64,000 nt of DNA, taken from contig NZ_CP173678.1 of NCBI RefSeq assembly GCF_051903925.1, positions 4,526,001 to 4,590,000 of the forward strand, written 5' to 3'. The notes beneath the pieces were generated by a model, which did no database searches, was not told the origin of the DNA, and saw only the letters and a list, made by a program, of their open reading frames with translations. The position numbers and the translations under genes were made by a program. Origin of the DNA: G051903925 sp051903925. Lineage in GTDB: Bacteria; Pseudomonadota; Alphaproteobacteria; Zavarziniales; Zavarziniaceae. This document shows, piece after piece, positions 51,575 through 59,476 of the stretch (the first letter of the stretch is position 1; every line of letters begins with the position of its first letter).

Positions 51575-52348
51575 TTAGCGTCCCGTCCAGACTGGCTTGC
51601 GCTTTTCGAGGAAGGCGGCGACGCCCTCGCGGGCATCGGCACTCAGGCCGGTTTCGTTGACCCAGTGTGCCTCGGCCGCAAGGCCTTCTTCCGTCACGGT
51701 CGCGCCGGAGGCTTCGACCGCGTGGCGGATGTTGGCTATCGCGACGGGGCTGAAGGCCGTCACTTCCCGCGCATAGGCGATGGCCTGGTCGAGCAGCGGG
51801 GCGTCCGCGAAGGCTTCCCGGTTGATCAGGCCCATGGCCAGCGCCTCGTGCGCATCGACCACGCGCCCGGTCAGCATCATGTCCAGCGCCCGGGGCCGGC
51901 CGATGATGGCCGGCAGGAATTGCGTGCCACCATAGGCCGGCAGCACCCCCAGCTTCACCTCCGGCATCGAGAACGTCGCATGCGGTGCCGCGATCCGGAC
52001 GGCGCAGCCCATCGCGACTTCCAGGCCGCCGCCAAAGGCCAGCCCGTTCACCGCCGCCACACTGAACACAGGGGAGCGCGAGAGGCGCAGCAGCAGGGCA
52101 CGCACCCGCGCGTTCTTGGCGGCGTTTTCGTCCCGTCCCAGGCCTGCCGCCTCGGCCAGGTCGGTGCCAGCGCAGAACGCCTTGTCGCCCCCGCCGGTGA
52201 TCACCAGGAAGCGCCCGCCTTCCGCCTCGAGCCTGTCGAGCGCCTGGGTCAGACCTTCCCAGACGGCCCGGGTCAGCGCATTGCGCTTGGCCTCGCGCGT
52301 GATGGTGAAGACACCGCCATCTTCCAGGCGGGAGAAGCTGTAGTCCAT
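51575..52348 (-). CDS. enoyl-CoA hydratase/isomerase family protein
   Basis: A 257-residue crotonase-fold protein. Its oxyanion-hole residues lie in FCAGTDLAEAAG and NGLAFGGGLEVAMGC, followed by PEVKLGVLPAYGGTQFLPAI with the catalytic-region acid. Such enzymes hydrate enoyl-CoA in beta-oxidation. The ATG at 52348 follows GGGAACC. It ends close to the AT-rich island, whose boundary lies near 51490-51570. It is 28 bases downstream of the pirin gene and could be co-transcribed. Confidence 0.9.
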   Translation of the reverse strand: MDYSFSRLEDGGVFTITREAKRNALTRAVWEGLTQALDRLEAEGGRFLVITGGGDKAFCAGTDLAEAAGLGRDENAAKNARVRALLLRLSRSPVFSVAAVNGLAFGGGLEVAMGCAVRIAAPHATFSMPEVKLGVLPAYGGTQFLPAIIGRPRALDMMLTGRVVDAHEALAMGLINREAFADAPLLDQAIAYAREVTAFSPVAIANIRHAVEASGATVTEEGLAAEAHWVNETGLSADAREGVAAFLEKRKPVWTGR

Positions 52349-52376
52349 TTGGTTCCCGGTCTTGCGCAGGGGACAA

Positions 52377-53237
52377 TCAGGGCAGCGGAATCATCTCGTC
52401 ATGGTCCATCGGCGGCAGCGGGATGCGCCCGGCCTGCCAGTCTGCCTTGGCCTGCTCGATCCGCTCGGGGCGGGACGAGACGAAGTTCCACCAGATGAAT
52501 CGCTCGCCCAGCGGCTCGCCGCCCAGGACCATCACCTCGGCCCCGCGGGCGGTACGGAAATAGGGGTCCTCGTCCGGGCCAAAGACAAGCATCTGGCCGG
52601 GGTCCACGCGCTGGCCCTCATGCTCGACGGCGCCGCGCGCGACATAGATCGCCCGCTCTGCGTGGCCCCGGGGCAGGTCAAACGGCGTATCGCCCGCAAT
52701 CTTCAGATGCGCATAGAAAAGAGGCGAATGGGTGCGGACCCCGCTGCTCAGGCCATAGGCCGAGCCCGCGATCAGGCGTCCCTCGATGCCGGCATCCTTG
52801 AACAGCGGCAGGTCGTCGGCAGCGTAGTGGTCGAAGCCTGGCTCCACCTCCTCTGCCTGTTCCGGCAGCGCGACCCACGCCTGGATCCCCTCGACCATGC
52901 CCCCGCCCTGCGCGCGGATCCCGTCGAAGCGCTCGGAGTGGCTGATGCCGCGGCCGGCCGTCATCCAGTTCACGGCACCGGGCCGGATCACCTGCTCCAC
53001 CCCCGTGCTGTCGCGATGCGTGATCTCGCCATCGAACAGGTAGGTGACGGTCGACAGGCCGATATGCGGATGGGGGCGCACATCCGTGTCGGGCGCCAGA
53101 GGGACCTTGAAGGTCACCGGCCCCATATGGTCGAAGAACACGAACGGCCCGACCATGCGCCGCTTCATGTAGGGCAGGACCCGGCCGACGACGAAGCCGC
53201 CCACCTGGTGCCGCCGTGCCGGGATCGCCAGTTCCAT
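52377..53237 (-). CDS. pirin-family bicupin
   Basis: A 286-residue pirin. The N-terminal cupin carries the metal-site histidines in RPHPHIGLSTVTYLFDGEIT and HRDS, and RGISHSER. Bacterial pirins are quercetinase-like or regulatory iron proteins. The ATG at 53237 is preferred over 53279 because it begins at the family start ELAIPARRHQVGGFVVGRVL. The GTG proposed for the CobW-like fragment lies 80 bases away on the opposite strand. Confidence 0.88.
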   Translation of the reverse strand: MELAIPARRHQVGGFVVGRVLPYMKRRMVGPFVFFDHMGPVTFKVPLAPDTDVRPHPHIGLSTVTYLFDGEITHRDSTGVEQVIRPGAVNWMTAGRGISHSERFDGIRAQGGGMVEGIQAWVALPEQAEEVEPGFDHYAADDLPLFKDAGIEGRLIAGSAYGLSSGVRTHSPLFYAHLKIAGDTPFDLPRGHAERAIYVARGAVEHEGQRVDPGQMLVFGPDEDPYFRTARGAEVMVLGGEPLGERFIWWNFVSSRPERIEQAKADWQAGRIPLPPMDHDEMIPLP

Positions 53238-53317
53238 TGTTTGCGCACTCCACTTGCCGCACTCGGTCGATTGCCCCAAGTCTAGGGGCCATTGCTGACG
53301 GGGTGAAGGGCAGGACG

Positions 53318-53680
53318 GTGGAGCAGGCGGACAGGGACGGGCGCATTCCGGTGATTGTGCTGGAGCCCGGCAGTGGCATGGACGTCCTGGCGCGCGTGCG
53401 ACCCGATCGCCCTGGCACGCTGTACATCACCGGTGGCCGTCATGAAGCGGCCCTGCCGATGCCGTCGCTTGGCAATGCCTGCCTGTGCTGTACGGGGCGA
53501 AGCGACCTGGTCGACCTGCTGCGCCGCAGTTTCCTGCAGCGCGTCCGCGGCGAGATTGCCGATTTCGACCGGGTGGTGATCGCGACCGATCCCGGCGCCG
53601 ACGCGACCGCCATTCGCGCGGCAATCGCCAGCGACGTCCTTCTGGCCGCCCGCTACCGGGTCGGGACCGCCGCGACTTGA
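53318..53680 (+). CDS. COG0523 (CobW-like) GTPase fragment without P-loop
   Basis: A protein of about 120 residues resembling the N-terminal half of COG0523 metallochaperones. It starts RIPVIVLEPGSGMD, where family members have a G-x4-GKT P-loop, which is missing. Then NACLCCTGRSDLVDLLRRSF keeps the metal-binding C-x-C-C pattern, FDRVVIATDPGADATAI matches the VVIETTGLADPAPI region, and SDVLLAARYRVG ends where the family continues. The GTG at 53318 has AAGGG 7 bases upstream. It may be a decayed GTPase or a small metal-binding protein. It sits next to zur. Confidence 0.6.
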   Translation: MEQADRDGRIPVIVLEPGSGMDVLARVRPDRPGTLYITGGRHEAALPMPSLGNACLCCTGRSDLVDLLRRSFLQRVRGEIADFDRVVIATDPGADATAIRAAIASDVLLAARYRVGTAAT

Positions 53681-53690
53681 CGCGAGAAGC

Positions 53691-54173
53691 CTAGCCGCTC
53701 TTTCCGCAGGAGCGGCACAGGCCCTCGACCTCGATCACCGGGCGCTGAGGGTGGAAGCCCAAGGTCGCTGCGTCCTCGGCCAGCAAGGCCACGATGCGGT
53801 CGTCCTCAAGCTCGGCGGAGGTGCCGCAACGGGTGCAGACGAAGAAAACGCAGGTGTGTTCGTGTTCCGGATGGGCGCACGAGACGAAGGCATTGCGGCT
53901 CTCGATCCGCCGCACCAGCCCCATCTCCACCAGGAAATCCAGGGCGCGATAGACCGTCGGTGGCTTCACCGGGCGGCCCAGGACCTCGCCCAGGCGGGTG
54001 ATCAGGTCATAGGCCCCGGTCGGGCCATCTCCGGCTCGGACAAGCGACAGGACGGTGCGGCGCAAGGGCGTCAGCGACGCGCCCCGCTCGACGCACAGCA
54101 ACGCCGCGCTGTCCAGGTCGCGGCGCACGGCTTCGGTCTCTGCCAGGGCGGGAATCTGAGGGGCACGCGTCAT
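53691..54173 (-). CDS. zur: Fur-family regulator, Zur-like
   Basis: A 160-residue Fur-family repressor, most likely the zinc sensor Zur. The winged helix includes SLTPLRRTVLSLVRAGDGPT and KPPTVYRALDFLVEMGLVRR. Zinc sites are in SCAHPEHEHTCVFFVCTRCG (C-x2-C) and GLCRSCGKSG (second C-x2-C). A Zur-box-like palindrome at 54261-54274 lies about 90 bases upstream of its ATG, and the neighbours are zinc-related, supporting Zur rather than Fur. It probably represses itself and the divergent GTPase gene when zinc is plentiful. Confidence 0.88.
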   Translation of the reverse strand: MTRAPQIPALAETEAVRRDLDSAALLCVERGASLTPLRRTVLSLVRAGDGPTGAYDLITRLGEVLGRPVKPPTVYRALDFLVEMGLVRRIESRNAFVSCAHPEHEHTCVFFVCTRCGTSAELEDDRIVALLAEDAATLGFHPQRPVIEVEGLCRSCGKSG

Positions 54174-54260
54174 TCCTCAATCCTATACCGCGCGGGCTGT
54201 CGCTGCACCGGGCCGTCACCGCAGGGGCGGTCGGCAACCGAGCCCTGGACAACAGATTGT

Positions 54261-54274
54261 TATGTTATAACATA
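54261..54274. promoter_or_regulatory. Zur-box-like palindrome 1
   Basis: The perfect 14-base palindrome TATGTTA/TAACATA sits in the zur-cobW divergent gap. It closely matches a second site at 56710-56728 before znuA, sharing ATGTTATA-type half-sites, and resembles the alphaproteobacterial Zur consensus as I know it. It lies 5 bases before a small ORF at 54280 and 203 bases before the GTPase start. Confidence 0.7.
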
Positions 54275-54279
54275 TAAGT

Positions 54280-54480
54280 ATGAATCCACCCGTACTGCGC
54301 CAAGCCGCGTCGCATCGCCCCGCCGAGGCCCGGGACGACCACCCGACGGTCCCTGACTGCACATTGAGCGAGGGCGGCCGGTGCCGAGCCTGCGCCCTGG
54401 TCAAGGATCCGGAAACCAACGCGGCGTCAGCCCGAGAGAGCGCACCCCGGCCGGGGCGCTTCCGGTGCGAGCCGGCATGA
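54280..54480 (+). CDS. 66-residue hypothetical frame between Zur box and GTPase gene
   Basis: A frame starting 6 bases after the Zur palindrome and ending in the ATGA that overlaps the GTPase start. It reads MNPPVLRQAASHRPAEARDD and contains a C-x8-C-x2-C cluster (CTLSEGGRCRAC). There is no Shine-Dalgarno, and codon use is less GC-biased than in neighbours. It may be a coupled leader, a zinc-linked small protein, or a non-coding mRNA leader. Confidence 0.3.
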   Translation: MNPPVLRQAASHRPAEARDDHPTVPDCTLSEGGRCRACALVKDPETNAASARESAPRPGRFRCEPA

Positions 54481-55517
54481 GCGCGACCCCGCCGATGGCC
54501 GGCGCGCCACTGATCCCCGTCACCCTGCTGACCGGGTTCCTGGGCAGTGGCAAGACGACGATCCTGAACCACCTGCTGAAGCAACCCGACTTCGCCAGCA
54601 CCGCGGTCATCATCAACGAGTTCGGCGCAGTCGGTCTGGACCACCTCCTCGTTGATCATGTGGCCGAGGACATGGTCCTTCTGCAGAGCGGCTGCCTGTG
54701 CTGCACGATCAGGGGCGACCTTTCGCGCGCGCTGGGCGACCTCGTCGCGCGGCGGGACGCCGGGACGGCGCCGCCGTTCACGCGCGTGGTCGTGGAAACG
54801 ACAGGCTTGGCCGATCCGGCGCCGATCGTTCACACCTTCATTTCGGACATCGCGCTGCTGGAGCGGTACTTTCTGGACGGCGTGGTCGCCGCGGTCGACG
54901 CCGTCAACGGCATGGGTACCCTGGACAGCCAGCCAGAGGCGGTGAAGCAGGTGGCCATGGCCGACCGCTTGTTGCTGACCAAGTCGGACCTGGCTCCCCG
55001 CGACGCCGTCGATGCCCTCCTTGTCCGCCTGCGGGTCCTGAACCCGGCAGCCAAGATCGTATCGGCGGAGCAGGGTCATGTGGACCCGCGATCCGTGCTC
55101 GACCTGGGTCTGTTCGATCCGATCGACCGCAGCGACGACGTCCGCGCCTGGCTCCAGGCCGAAGCCTATGCCCACGACCACCACCACGGGCACCATCATC
55201 CAGACGTGAACCGTCACGACGATGCGATCCGCGCCTTCTGCCTGACGCTGGATCGCGCGGTACCGTGGAACCGCTTCTGGCTATGGCTCCAACTGGTCTC
55301 GGCAATGCAGGGACCGGATCTGCTGCGGGTCAAAGGCATCGTGGCGATCGAGGACGGCGAGCGGCGGCCCGTCGTCGTTCACGGTGTGCAGCACGTCTTC
55401 CATGAGCCGATCCTGCTGGACCGCTGGCCCGACGTCGATCAGCGGACACGCCTGGTGTTCATCACCCGCAATGTTGAGCGTCGCACGATTGAGGCCACGC
55501 TCGACGCCCTGGCCTGA
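54477..55517 (+). CDS. COG0523 GTPase / zinc metallochaperone (ZigA-like)
   Basis: A 346-residue GTP-binding metallochaperone. It has the P-loop GFLGSGKTT, INEFGAVGLDH (switch), the metal motif GCLCC (LLQSGCLCCTIRGDL), VVVETTGLADPAPI, TKSDL (the G4 motif), and a His-rich stretch AHDHHHGHHHPDVNRH at about 230-245 before the CobW_C domain. It probably delivers zinc to client proteins under zinc starvation. The ATG at 54477 overlaps the preceding small frame. The Zur box upstream and the ZnuA gene downstream support zinc control. Confidence 0.88.
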   Translation: MSATPPMAGAPLIPVTLLTGFLGSGKTTILNHLLKQPDFASTAVIINEFGAVGLDHLLVDHVAEDMVLLQSGCLCCTIRGDLSRALGDLVARRDAGTAPPFTRVVVETTGLADPAPIVHTFISDIALLERYFLDGVVAAVDAVNGMGTLDSQPEAVKQVAMADRLLLTKSDLAPRDAVDALLVRLRVLNPAAKIVSAEQGHVDPRSVLDLGLFDPIDRSDDVRAWLQAEAYAHDHHHGHHHPDVNRHDDAIRAFCLTLDRAVPWNRFWLWLQLVSAMQGPDLLRVKGIVAIEDGERRPVVVHGVQHVFHEPILLDRWPDVDQRTRLVFITRNVERRTIEATLDALA

Positions 55518-55652
55518 ACCAGTCCGAGGTCGAAGCGACCGACATCGTGCCTCCGAGGCACGACAACCGATAGCCTGCGGAGGAGCGGAACGACGTGCGG
55601 CGCCCACTCCTCCGTCGGCGGTATGAGTTCGGCACCGTGTCAGAGCGATGGC

Positions 55653-56669
55653 CTATGGCGCGGCCATCCCGGCCTTCAACGTTTCGATGTTGTGGCGGAT
55701 CATCGCGACATAGGTCGCTGCCGGCCCGTCGCTGGCGGAAAGGGACTCGGCGTACAAGGCACCACCGACGACTGCGTTTGTCTCCCGTGCCAGCTGCTGG
55801 ACAAGGCGTGGATCGGTCGCATTCTCGATGAAGATCGCGCGAATGTTCTCGGTGCGGATCTGCTGGATCAGGGCCGCGATCTCGGCCGCGGACGGCTCGG
55901 CGTCGGTCGACAGGCCCACGGGTGCGTGAAACGTGATGCCATAGGCATCACCCAGGTATCCGAACGCTGCGTGGCTGGAGATCACGCGCCGCCGCTCGGC
56001 AGGAATCGCCGCAAGCTCGGCCCGCGCCCAGTCGTCCAGTGCCTTGAGCTCGGCGACATAGGCTTCCCCTTTGGCTGTCAGGGCCTGGGCATGGGACGGA
56101 TCGGCCGCGACCAGGCCCTTCAGGATGTTGGCGGCATAGATCGCTCCGTTGGCTGCACTGGTCCAGGCATGCGGGTCGACCGCCCGTCCGTTTGCATCGG
56201 TTGCCGGTGCGTCATCCTCGTGTGCCGCGTGTTCGTCCCCCGCATGCTCATGGTCGTGGTCGTGGCCGTGATCGCCATGGTCGTGGTGATGCTCGTGGTC
56301 CGCGTCGCCCGGGCCCTGAAGGCGCACGGGAACCCCGGCGGAGGCATCGACGATCGGGCCCTTGTAATCCGCGGCCGCGACCAGCCGGTCCAGCCAGCGG
56401 TCGATGCCCAGTCCACCCCGGATCACCACATCGGCCCCGGCCAGGGCCTGAACATCCGCCGGGGTCGGCTGATAGACATGCGGGTCGCCATCGGGGCCGA
56501 CCAGGCTGCGGACCTCAACCTGCTCTCCACCCACCTGACGCGCCATGTCGGCCAGTACAGAGAAGCTGGCAACGACCCTCAGCGGTTGCGCATCGGCCAG
56601 CGCGGTGGGCGACGACAGCAGTCCTGCGACTGCGACCAGCGCGACCAGGGGGCCAAGAGCACGGAACAT
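55653..56669 (-). CDS. znuA: zinc ABC transporter substrate-binding protein
   Basis: A 338-residue periplasmic zinc-binding protein of the ZnuA/cluster A-I family. Residues 1-27 are a signal peptide (ALGPLVALVAVAGLL). It has VVASFSVLADMARQVGG, DPHVYQPTPADVQAL, a His/Asp-rich loop (HEHHHDHGDHGHDHDHEH), SSHAAFGYLGDAYGI and IFIENATDP. The ATG at 56669 has GGAG 8 bases upstream. A Zur-box-like palindrome lies about 45 bases before it. No znuB or znuC is in the window, so it is an orphan copy whose partners must be elsewhere. Confidence 0.9.
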   Translation of the reverse strand: MFRALGPLVALVAVAGLLSSPTALADAQPLRVVASFSVLADMARQVGGEQVEVRSLVGPDGDPHVYQPTPADVQALAGADVVIRGGLGIDRWLDRLVAAADYKGPIVDASAGVPVRLQGPGDADHEHHHDHGDHGHDHDHEHAGDEHAAHEDDAPATDANGRAVDPHAWTSAANGAIYAANILKGLVAADPSHAQALTAKGEAYVAELKALDDWARAELAAIPAERRRVISSHAAFGYLGDAYGITFHAPVGLSTDAEPSAAEIAALIQQIRTENIRAIFIENATDPRLVQQLARETNAVVGGALYAESLSASDGPAATYVAMIRHNIETLKAGMAAP

Positions 56670-56709
56670 GCAGTCATCTCCATCACGCGGTACATCCGGT
56701 GCGACGCGG

Positions 56710-56728
56710 TAATATGTTATATCATAAC
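56710..56728. promoter_or_regulatory. Zur-box-like palindrome 2
   Basis: Near-palindrome TATGTTA/TATCATA (one mismatched pair) about 40-60 bases upstream of the znuA start; on the minus strand it reads GTTATGATATAACATATTA. It shares its core with the site at 54261-54274. It also lies about 80 bases before the adenylate cyclase start, but znuA is the likelier target. Confidence 0.7.
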
Positions 56729-56805
56729 TCACTGTCCAGCGTGATGCGTCCCACCGGTCCGGGCAGGCGCGCCAGGGCGTGCCACGCGGTATAGGCTGGG
56801 ACACG

Positions 56806-57966
56806 ATGGATGCGCCCCTGCTCGACGGCTTCGCGGAATGGCTGGCGGTGGCCAGCGCCGGCAGGCTGGCCCATGCAGACCCCGACACGATCCATGCCGA
56901 GGTCTGTAGCCGCCTTCACGCCATGGGCCTTCCGCTGTGGCGCTCCAACCTGATGCTCGACACGCTCCACCCCGTCGACAATGGCGGCCAAAGCATCTGG
57001 CGCGACGGCACGCATGCCAGTTCGCGCCACGTCCGCGTGCCTGTCTGGGGCGACAACTACCTGCTGAGCCCGATCCGCATCGTTGACGAAACGGCGCAAC
57101 CGTTCCGGTCGCGCCTGGAAGGGCCCTTCCCCGACATGCCCTTGCTGGCCGAGTTGGCGCAGCAGGGGGCGACCGACTATGTTGCTGTACCCCTGCCCTT
57201 CCTGGATTTCGCCGTTCGCACTGCGACGATCAGCTTCGCCACACAGCGCCCCGGCGGCTTTGGCGATGCGGACATGGCGCGTCTGCTGCGCGCGGCGCAG
57301 GTCCTGGGACCGGTACTCGAGCGGACGGTGACACGCCAGATCGCCCTGAACCTGCTGGATACGTATGTCGGTCCTCGCAGTGGGGCGAAGGTCTTCGCCG
57401 GCCAGATCGACCGCGACGCGGTGACCCGGATCGACGCCGCGATCCTGTTCGGGGACCTGCGCAACTTCACGGCACTCAGCAATGCCGTTCCGCCAGAGGC
57501 GGTGATCGCCCTGCTGGATGACTGGTTCGACATGGTCGACAGTGCGGTCGCGGCGCAGGGGGGCGAGGTTCTGAAGTTCATCGGCGACGGCGTCCTGGCG
57601 ATCTTTCCGACCGAGGGCGACCAGGACCCCTGCCGCCGGGCGGTGGCTGCGGCCCGCGCCATCATCACCGCCGGCCGGAACCTTTCGGTCGCGACAGGCA
57701 ACGGGCCGCAGCCGGTCGCCTTTGGCCTGGGCCTGCACGTGGGCGAGGTCGCTTATGGCAATGTCGGCTCGCGCACGCGCCTTGACTTCACCGTGATCGG
57801 TCCGGCGGTGAACCTGGCCAGCCGGCTTCAGGCACTGTGCGCGACGCTGGGCGTCCCCGCCCTGGCCACCCAGGCAATCGCCGACCGCCTGGGCGAACGC
57901 CTGGAGCCACTGGGGTCATTCGCGCTTCGCGGCTTCGCCGCCCCCGTGCCCGTGCTTGCGGTGTAA
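56806..57966 (+). CDS. class III adenylate/guanylate cyclase
   Basis: A 386-residue cytosolic nucleotide cyclase. An N-terminal sensor-like region of about 170 residues precedes the catalytic homology domain: metal Asp217 in LFGDLRNFTALSNAVPPEAV, substrate Lys257 and metal Asp261 in VLKFIGDGVLAIFP, and the transition-state region LDFTVIGPAVNLASRLQAL. Lys257 suggests ATP rather than GTP. The ATG at 56806 is preferred over 56779. It overlaps no neighbour and is 6 bases from the convergent glyoxalase stop. It would make cAMP for Crp-type regulators. Confidence 0.9.
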   Translation: MDAPLLDGFAEWLAVASAGRLAHADPDTIHAEVCSRLHAMGLPLWRSNLMLDTLHPVDNGGQSIWRDGTHASSRHVRVPVWGDNYLLSPIRIVDETAQPFRSRLEGPFPDMPLLAELAQQGATDYVAVPLPFLDFAVRTATISFATQRPGGFGDADMARLLRAAQVLGPVLERTVTRQIALNLLDTYVGPRSGAKVFAGQIDRDAVTRIDAAILFGDLRNFTALSNAVPPEAVIALLDDWFDMVDSAVAAQGGEVLKFIGDGVLAIFPTEGDQDPCRRAVAAARAIITAGRNLSVATGNGPQPVAFGLGLHVGEVAYGNVGSRTRLDFTVIGPAVNLASRLQALCATLGVPALATQAIADRLGERLEPLGSFALRGFAAPVPVLAV

Positions 57967-57972
57967 GACAGT

Positions 57973-58494
57973 TCAGCGCGCGGTGGCGGCTGCCAGCCGC
58001 CGGGAAGACAGGATCTCGATCCAATAGCCATCCGGATCCTTGATGAAGGCAAGGCCCTTCATCCGCCCGTCGTCCGGCCGCTTCTGGAAGCTGACGCCCA
58101 TCTTCTCGAACCGCTCGGAGGCGGCATAGACGTCGGGCACGGCGATGCCGATATGGCCGAAGCCGCGCGGCTCCTCGTTCCCGCTGACATAGCCGGGAAA
58201 CGCGGGATCGCTTTCCGTCCCCCAATTGTGTGTCAGTTCCAGGGTCGCCTTCTGCCGGAACGTGTATTCCGCCCGCGCCACGTCGTCCTCCGGCAGGGGC
58301 TCGTCGCCCGGTCGGACATAGGCCATGAAATAGAGCGAGAACTTCGCTTCCGGAAAGTCGAACTGCTTCAGCAGCGTCATGCCCAGCACGTCGCGATAGA
58401 ACGGGATCGACTTTTCAGGATCGCGGATGCGCAGCATCGTCTGGTTGAAGATGAAGTCCCGCGTGGCCTCGGCCACATCAAATGTCTCGCTCAT
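57973..58494 (-). CDS. gloA: lactoylglutathione lyase (glyoxalase I)
   Basis: A 173-residue glyoxalase I that isomerises the methylglyoxal-glutathione adduct to S-lactoylglutathione. It has FNQTMLRIRDPEKSIPFYRD, ATLELTHNWGTESDPAF with the metal Glu, GFGHIGIAVPDVY with the metal His, and DGYWIEILS. It is the zinc-type form with the longer loops seen in eukaryotes and some alphaproteobacteria. The ATG at 58494 has GGAG 9 bases upstream. Confidence 0.93.
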   Translation of the reverse strand: MSETFDVAEATRDFIFNQTMLRIRDPEKSIPFYRDVLGMTLLKQFDFPEAKFSLYFMAYVRPGDEPLPEDDVARAEYTFRQKATLELTHNWGTESDPAFPGYVSGNEEPRGFGHIGIAVPDVYAASERFEKMGVSFQKRPDDGRMKGLAFIKDPDGYWIEILSSRRLAAATAR

Positions 58495-58546
58495 GGTCTG
58501 CAGCTCCGCTTGATCCGCGCCATGCAGCCAGCCATGCCGTCCCAGG

Positions 58547-58981
58547 TCAACCACCCTCGCCCTCGCCGCTCGTGGGCATGCGCGCAAACACGTCCAATCC
58601 GGGCGGCCGCGGCACCCAGGTAGGGCGGCAGCTGTCGAAGATCGCCATGGCCGGGACGAAGTGGCGCGGATCGTCGAGGGACCCGGCATAGATCGTGAAC
58701 GACGTGCTCTCCCCTACCACGCCGCCGAACACCATGCTGGAACAGGTGGCACAGAAGCAGCGCGTCGAGGGCCGATCCGGTCCCGCCATCATGGTGAACG
58801 CCCGCACCGGGCCGCTGATCTCCGTCATCGCGGCATCGACTCCGATGAAAGGAATGAAGCCCGAGCCGGAAGCCTTGCGACAGTCCCCGCAATAGCAATA
58901 GCCCATCCACAAGGGCACGCCCCCGACGCGGTAACGCAAGGCCCCGCACAGGCAGCCACCCGTCAGTCCGTCGTCACTCAT
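58547..58981 (-). CDS. GFA-family (glutathione-dependent formaldehyde-activating-like) protein
   Basis: A 144-residue zinc protein of the GFA/CENP-V fold. It has the metal cysteines in GGCLCGALRYRV, YCYCGDCRKASGSGF and RCFCATCSSMVFGG. The name comes from Gfa, but most members have unknown roles. The ATG at 58981 follows GGAGG with 8 bases spacing. It is 52 bases upstream of gloA and could share a transcript in a glutathione/aldehyde detoxification context. Confidence 0.88.
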   Translation of the reverse strand: MSDDGLTGGCLCGALRYRVGGVPLWMGYCYCGDCRKASGSGFIPFIGVDAAMTEISGPVRAFTMMAGPDRPSTRCFCATCSSMVFGGVVGESTSFTIYAGSLDDPRHFVPAMAIFDSCRPTWVPRPPGLDVFARMPTSGEGEGG

Positions 58982-59119
58982 CTCCCGGTCCTCCATCCTG
59001 GTCGGAACATGGTCGAACGGGCGCGCCGGTTTCGACAGTGTCGCCCAAAATTTTTGCGATGTCGTCGATTCCGCTGCCAGCCAATCGACCTGGAGGCACA
59101 CTGTCCGCGGGAGGCGACG

Positions 59120-59476
59120 ATGAAGTATCTCTGCCTGGTCTATTTCGAGCAGTCCGTCCTAGACAGCCTGGACCAGGACGCGCACTCGACGCTGGTCCGG
59201 GACTCGATCGCCTATGACGGCGAACTGCAGGAGCGTGGGCACCTGATCCACGCGGCAGCGCTTGAGCCGGTCAGCGCCGCCACCAGCGTGCGCCTGCGCA
59301 ACGGCCAGGTGATGATGACCGACGGCCCCTTTGCCGAGACGCGGGAAGTGCTGGGCGGCTTCATCCTGGTCGAGGCCCATGACCTGGCCGAGGCCGCGCG
59401 CCTGGCCGCCGACATTCCGCTGGCGCGGCTGGGCACGATCGAGGTCCGCCCCTTGCGCGTGCGCCATGCCCGGTAA
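59120..59476 (+). CDS. YCII/DGPF-domain protein
   Basis: A 118-residue protein of the YCII family, DGPF subgroup: MKYLCLVYFEQSVLDSL, LRNGQVMMTDGPFAETREVL and GGFILVEAHDLAEAARLA, with IEVRPLRV at the end. GGGAGG lies 5 bases upstream of the ATG. DGPF proteins are consistently encoded beside ECF sigma factors of the ECF42 type, as here (11-base overlap with the next gene). A regulatory role is assumed but unknown. Confidence 0.9.
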   Translation: MKYLCLVYFEQSVLDSLDQDAHSTLVRDSIAYDGELQERGHLIHAAALEPVSAATSVRLRNGQVMMTDGPFAETREVLGGFILVEAHDLAEAARLAADIPLARLGTIEVRPLRVRHAR

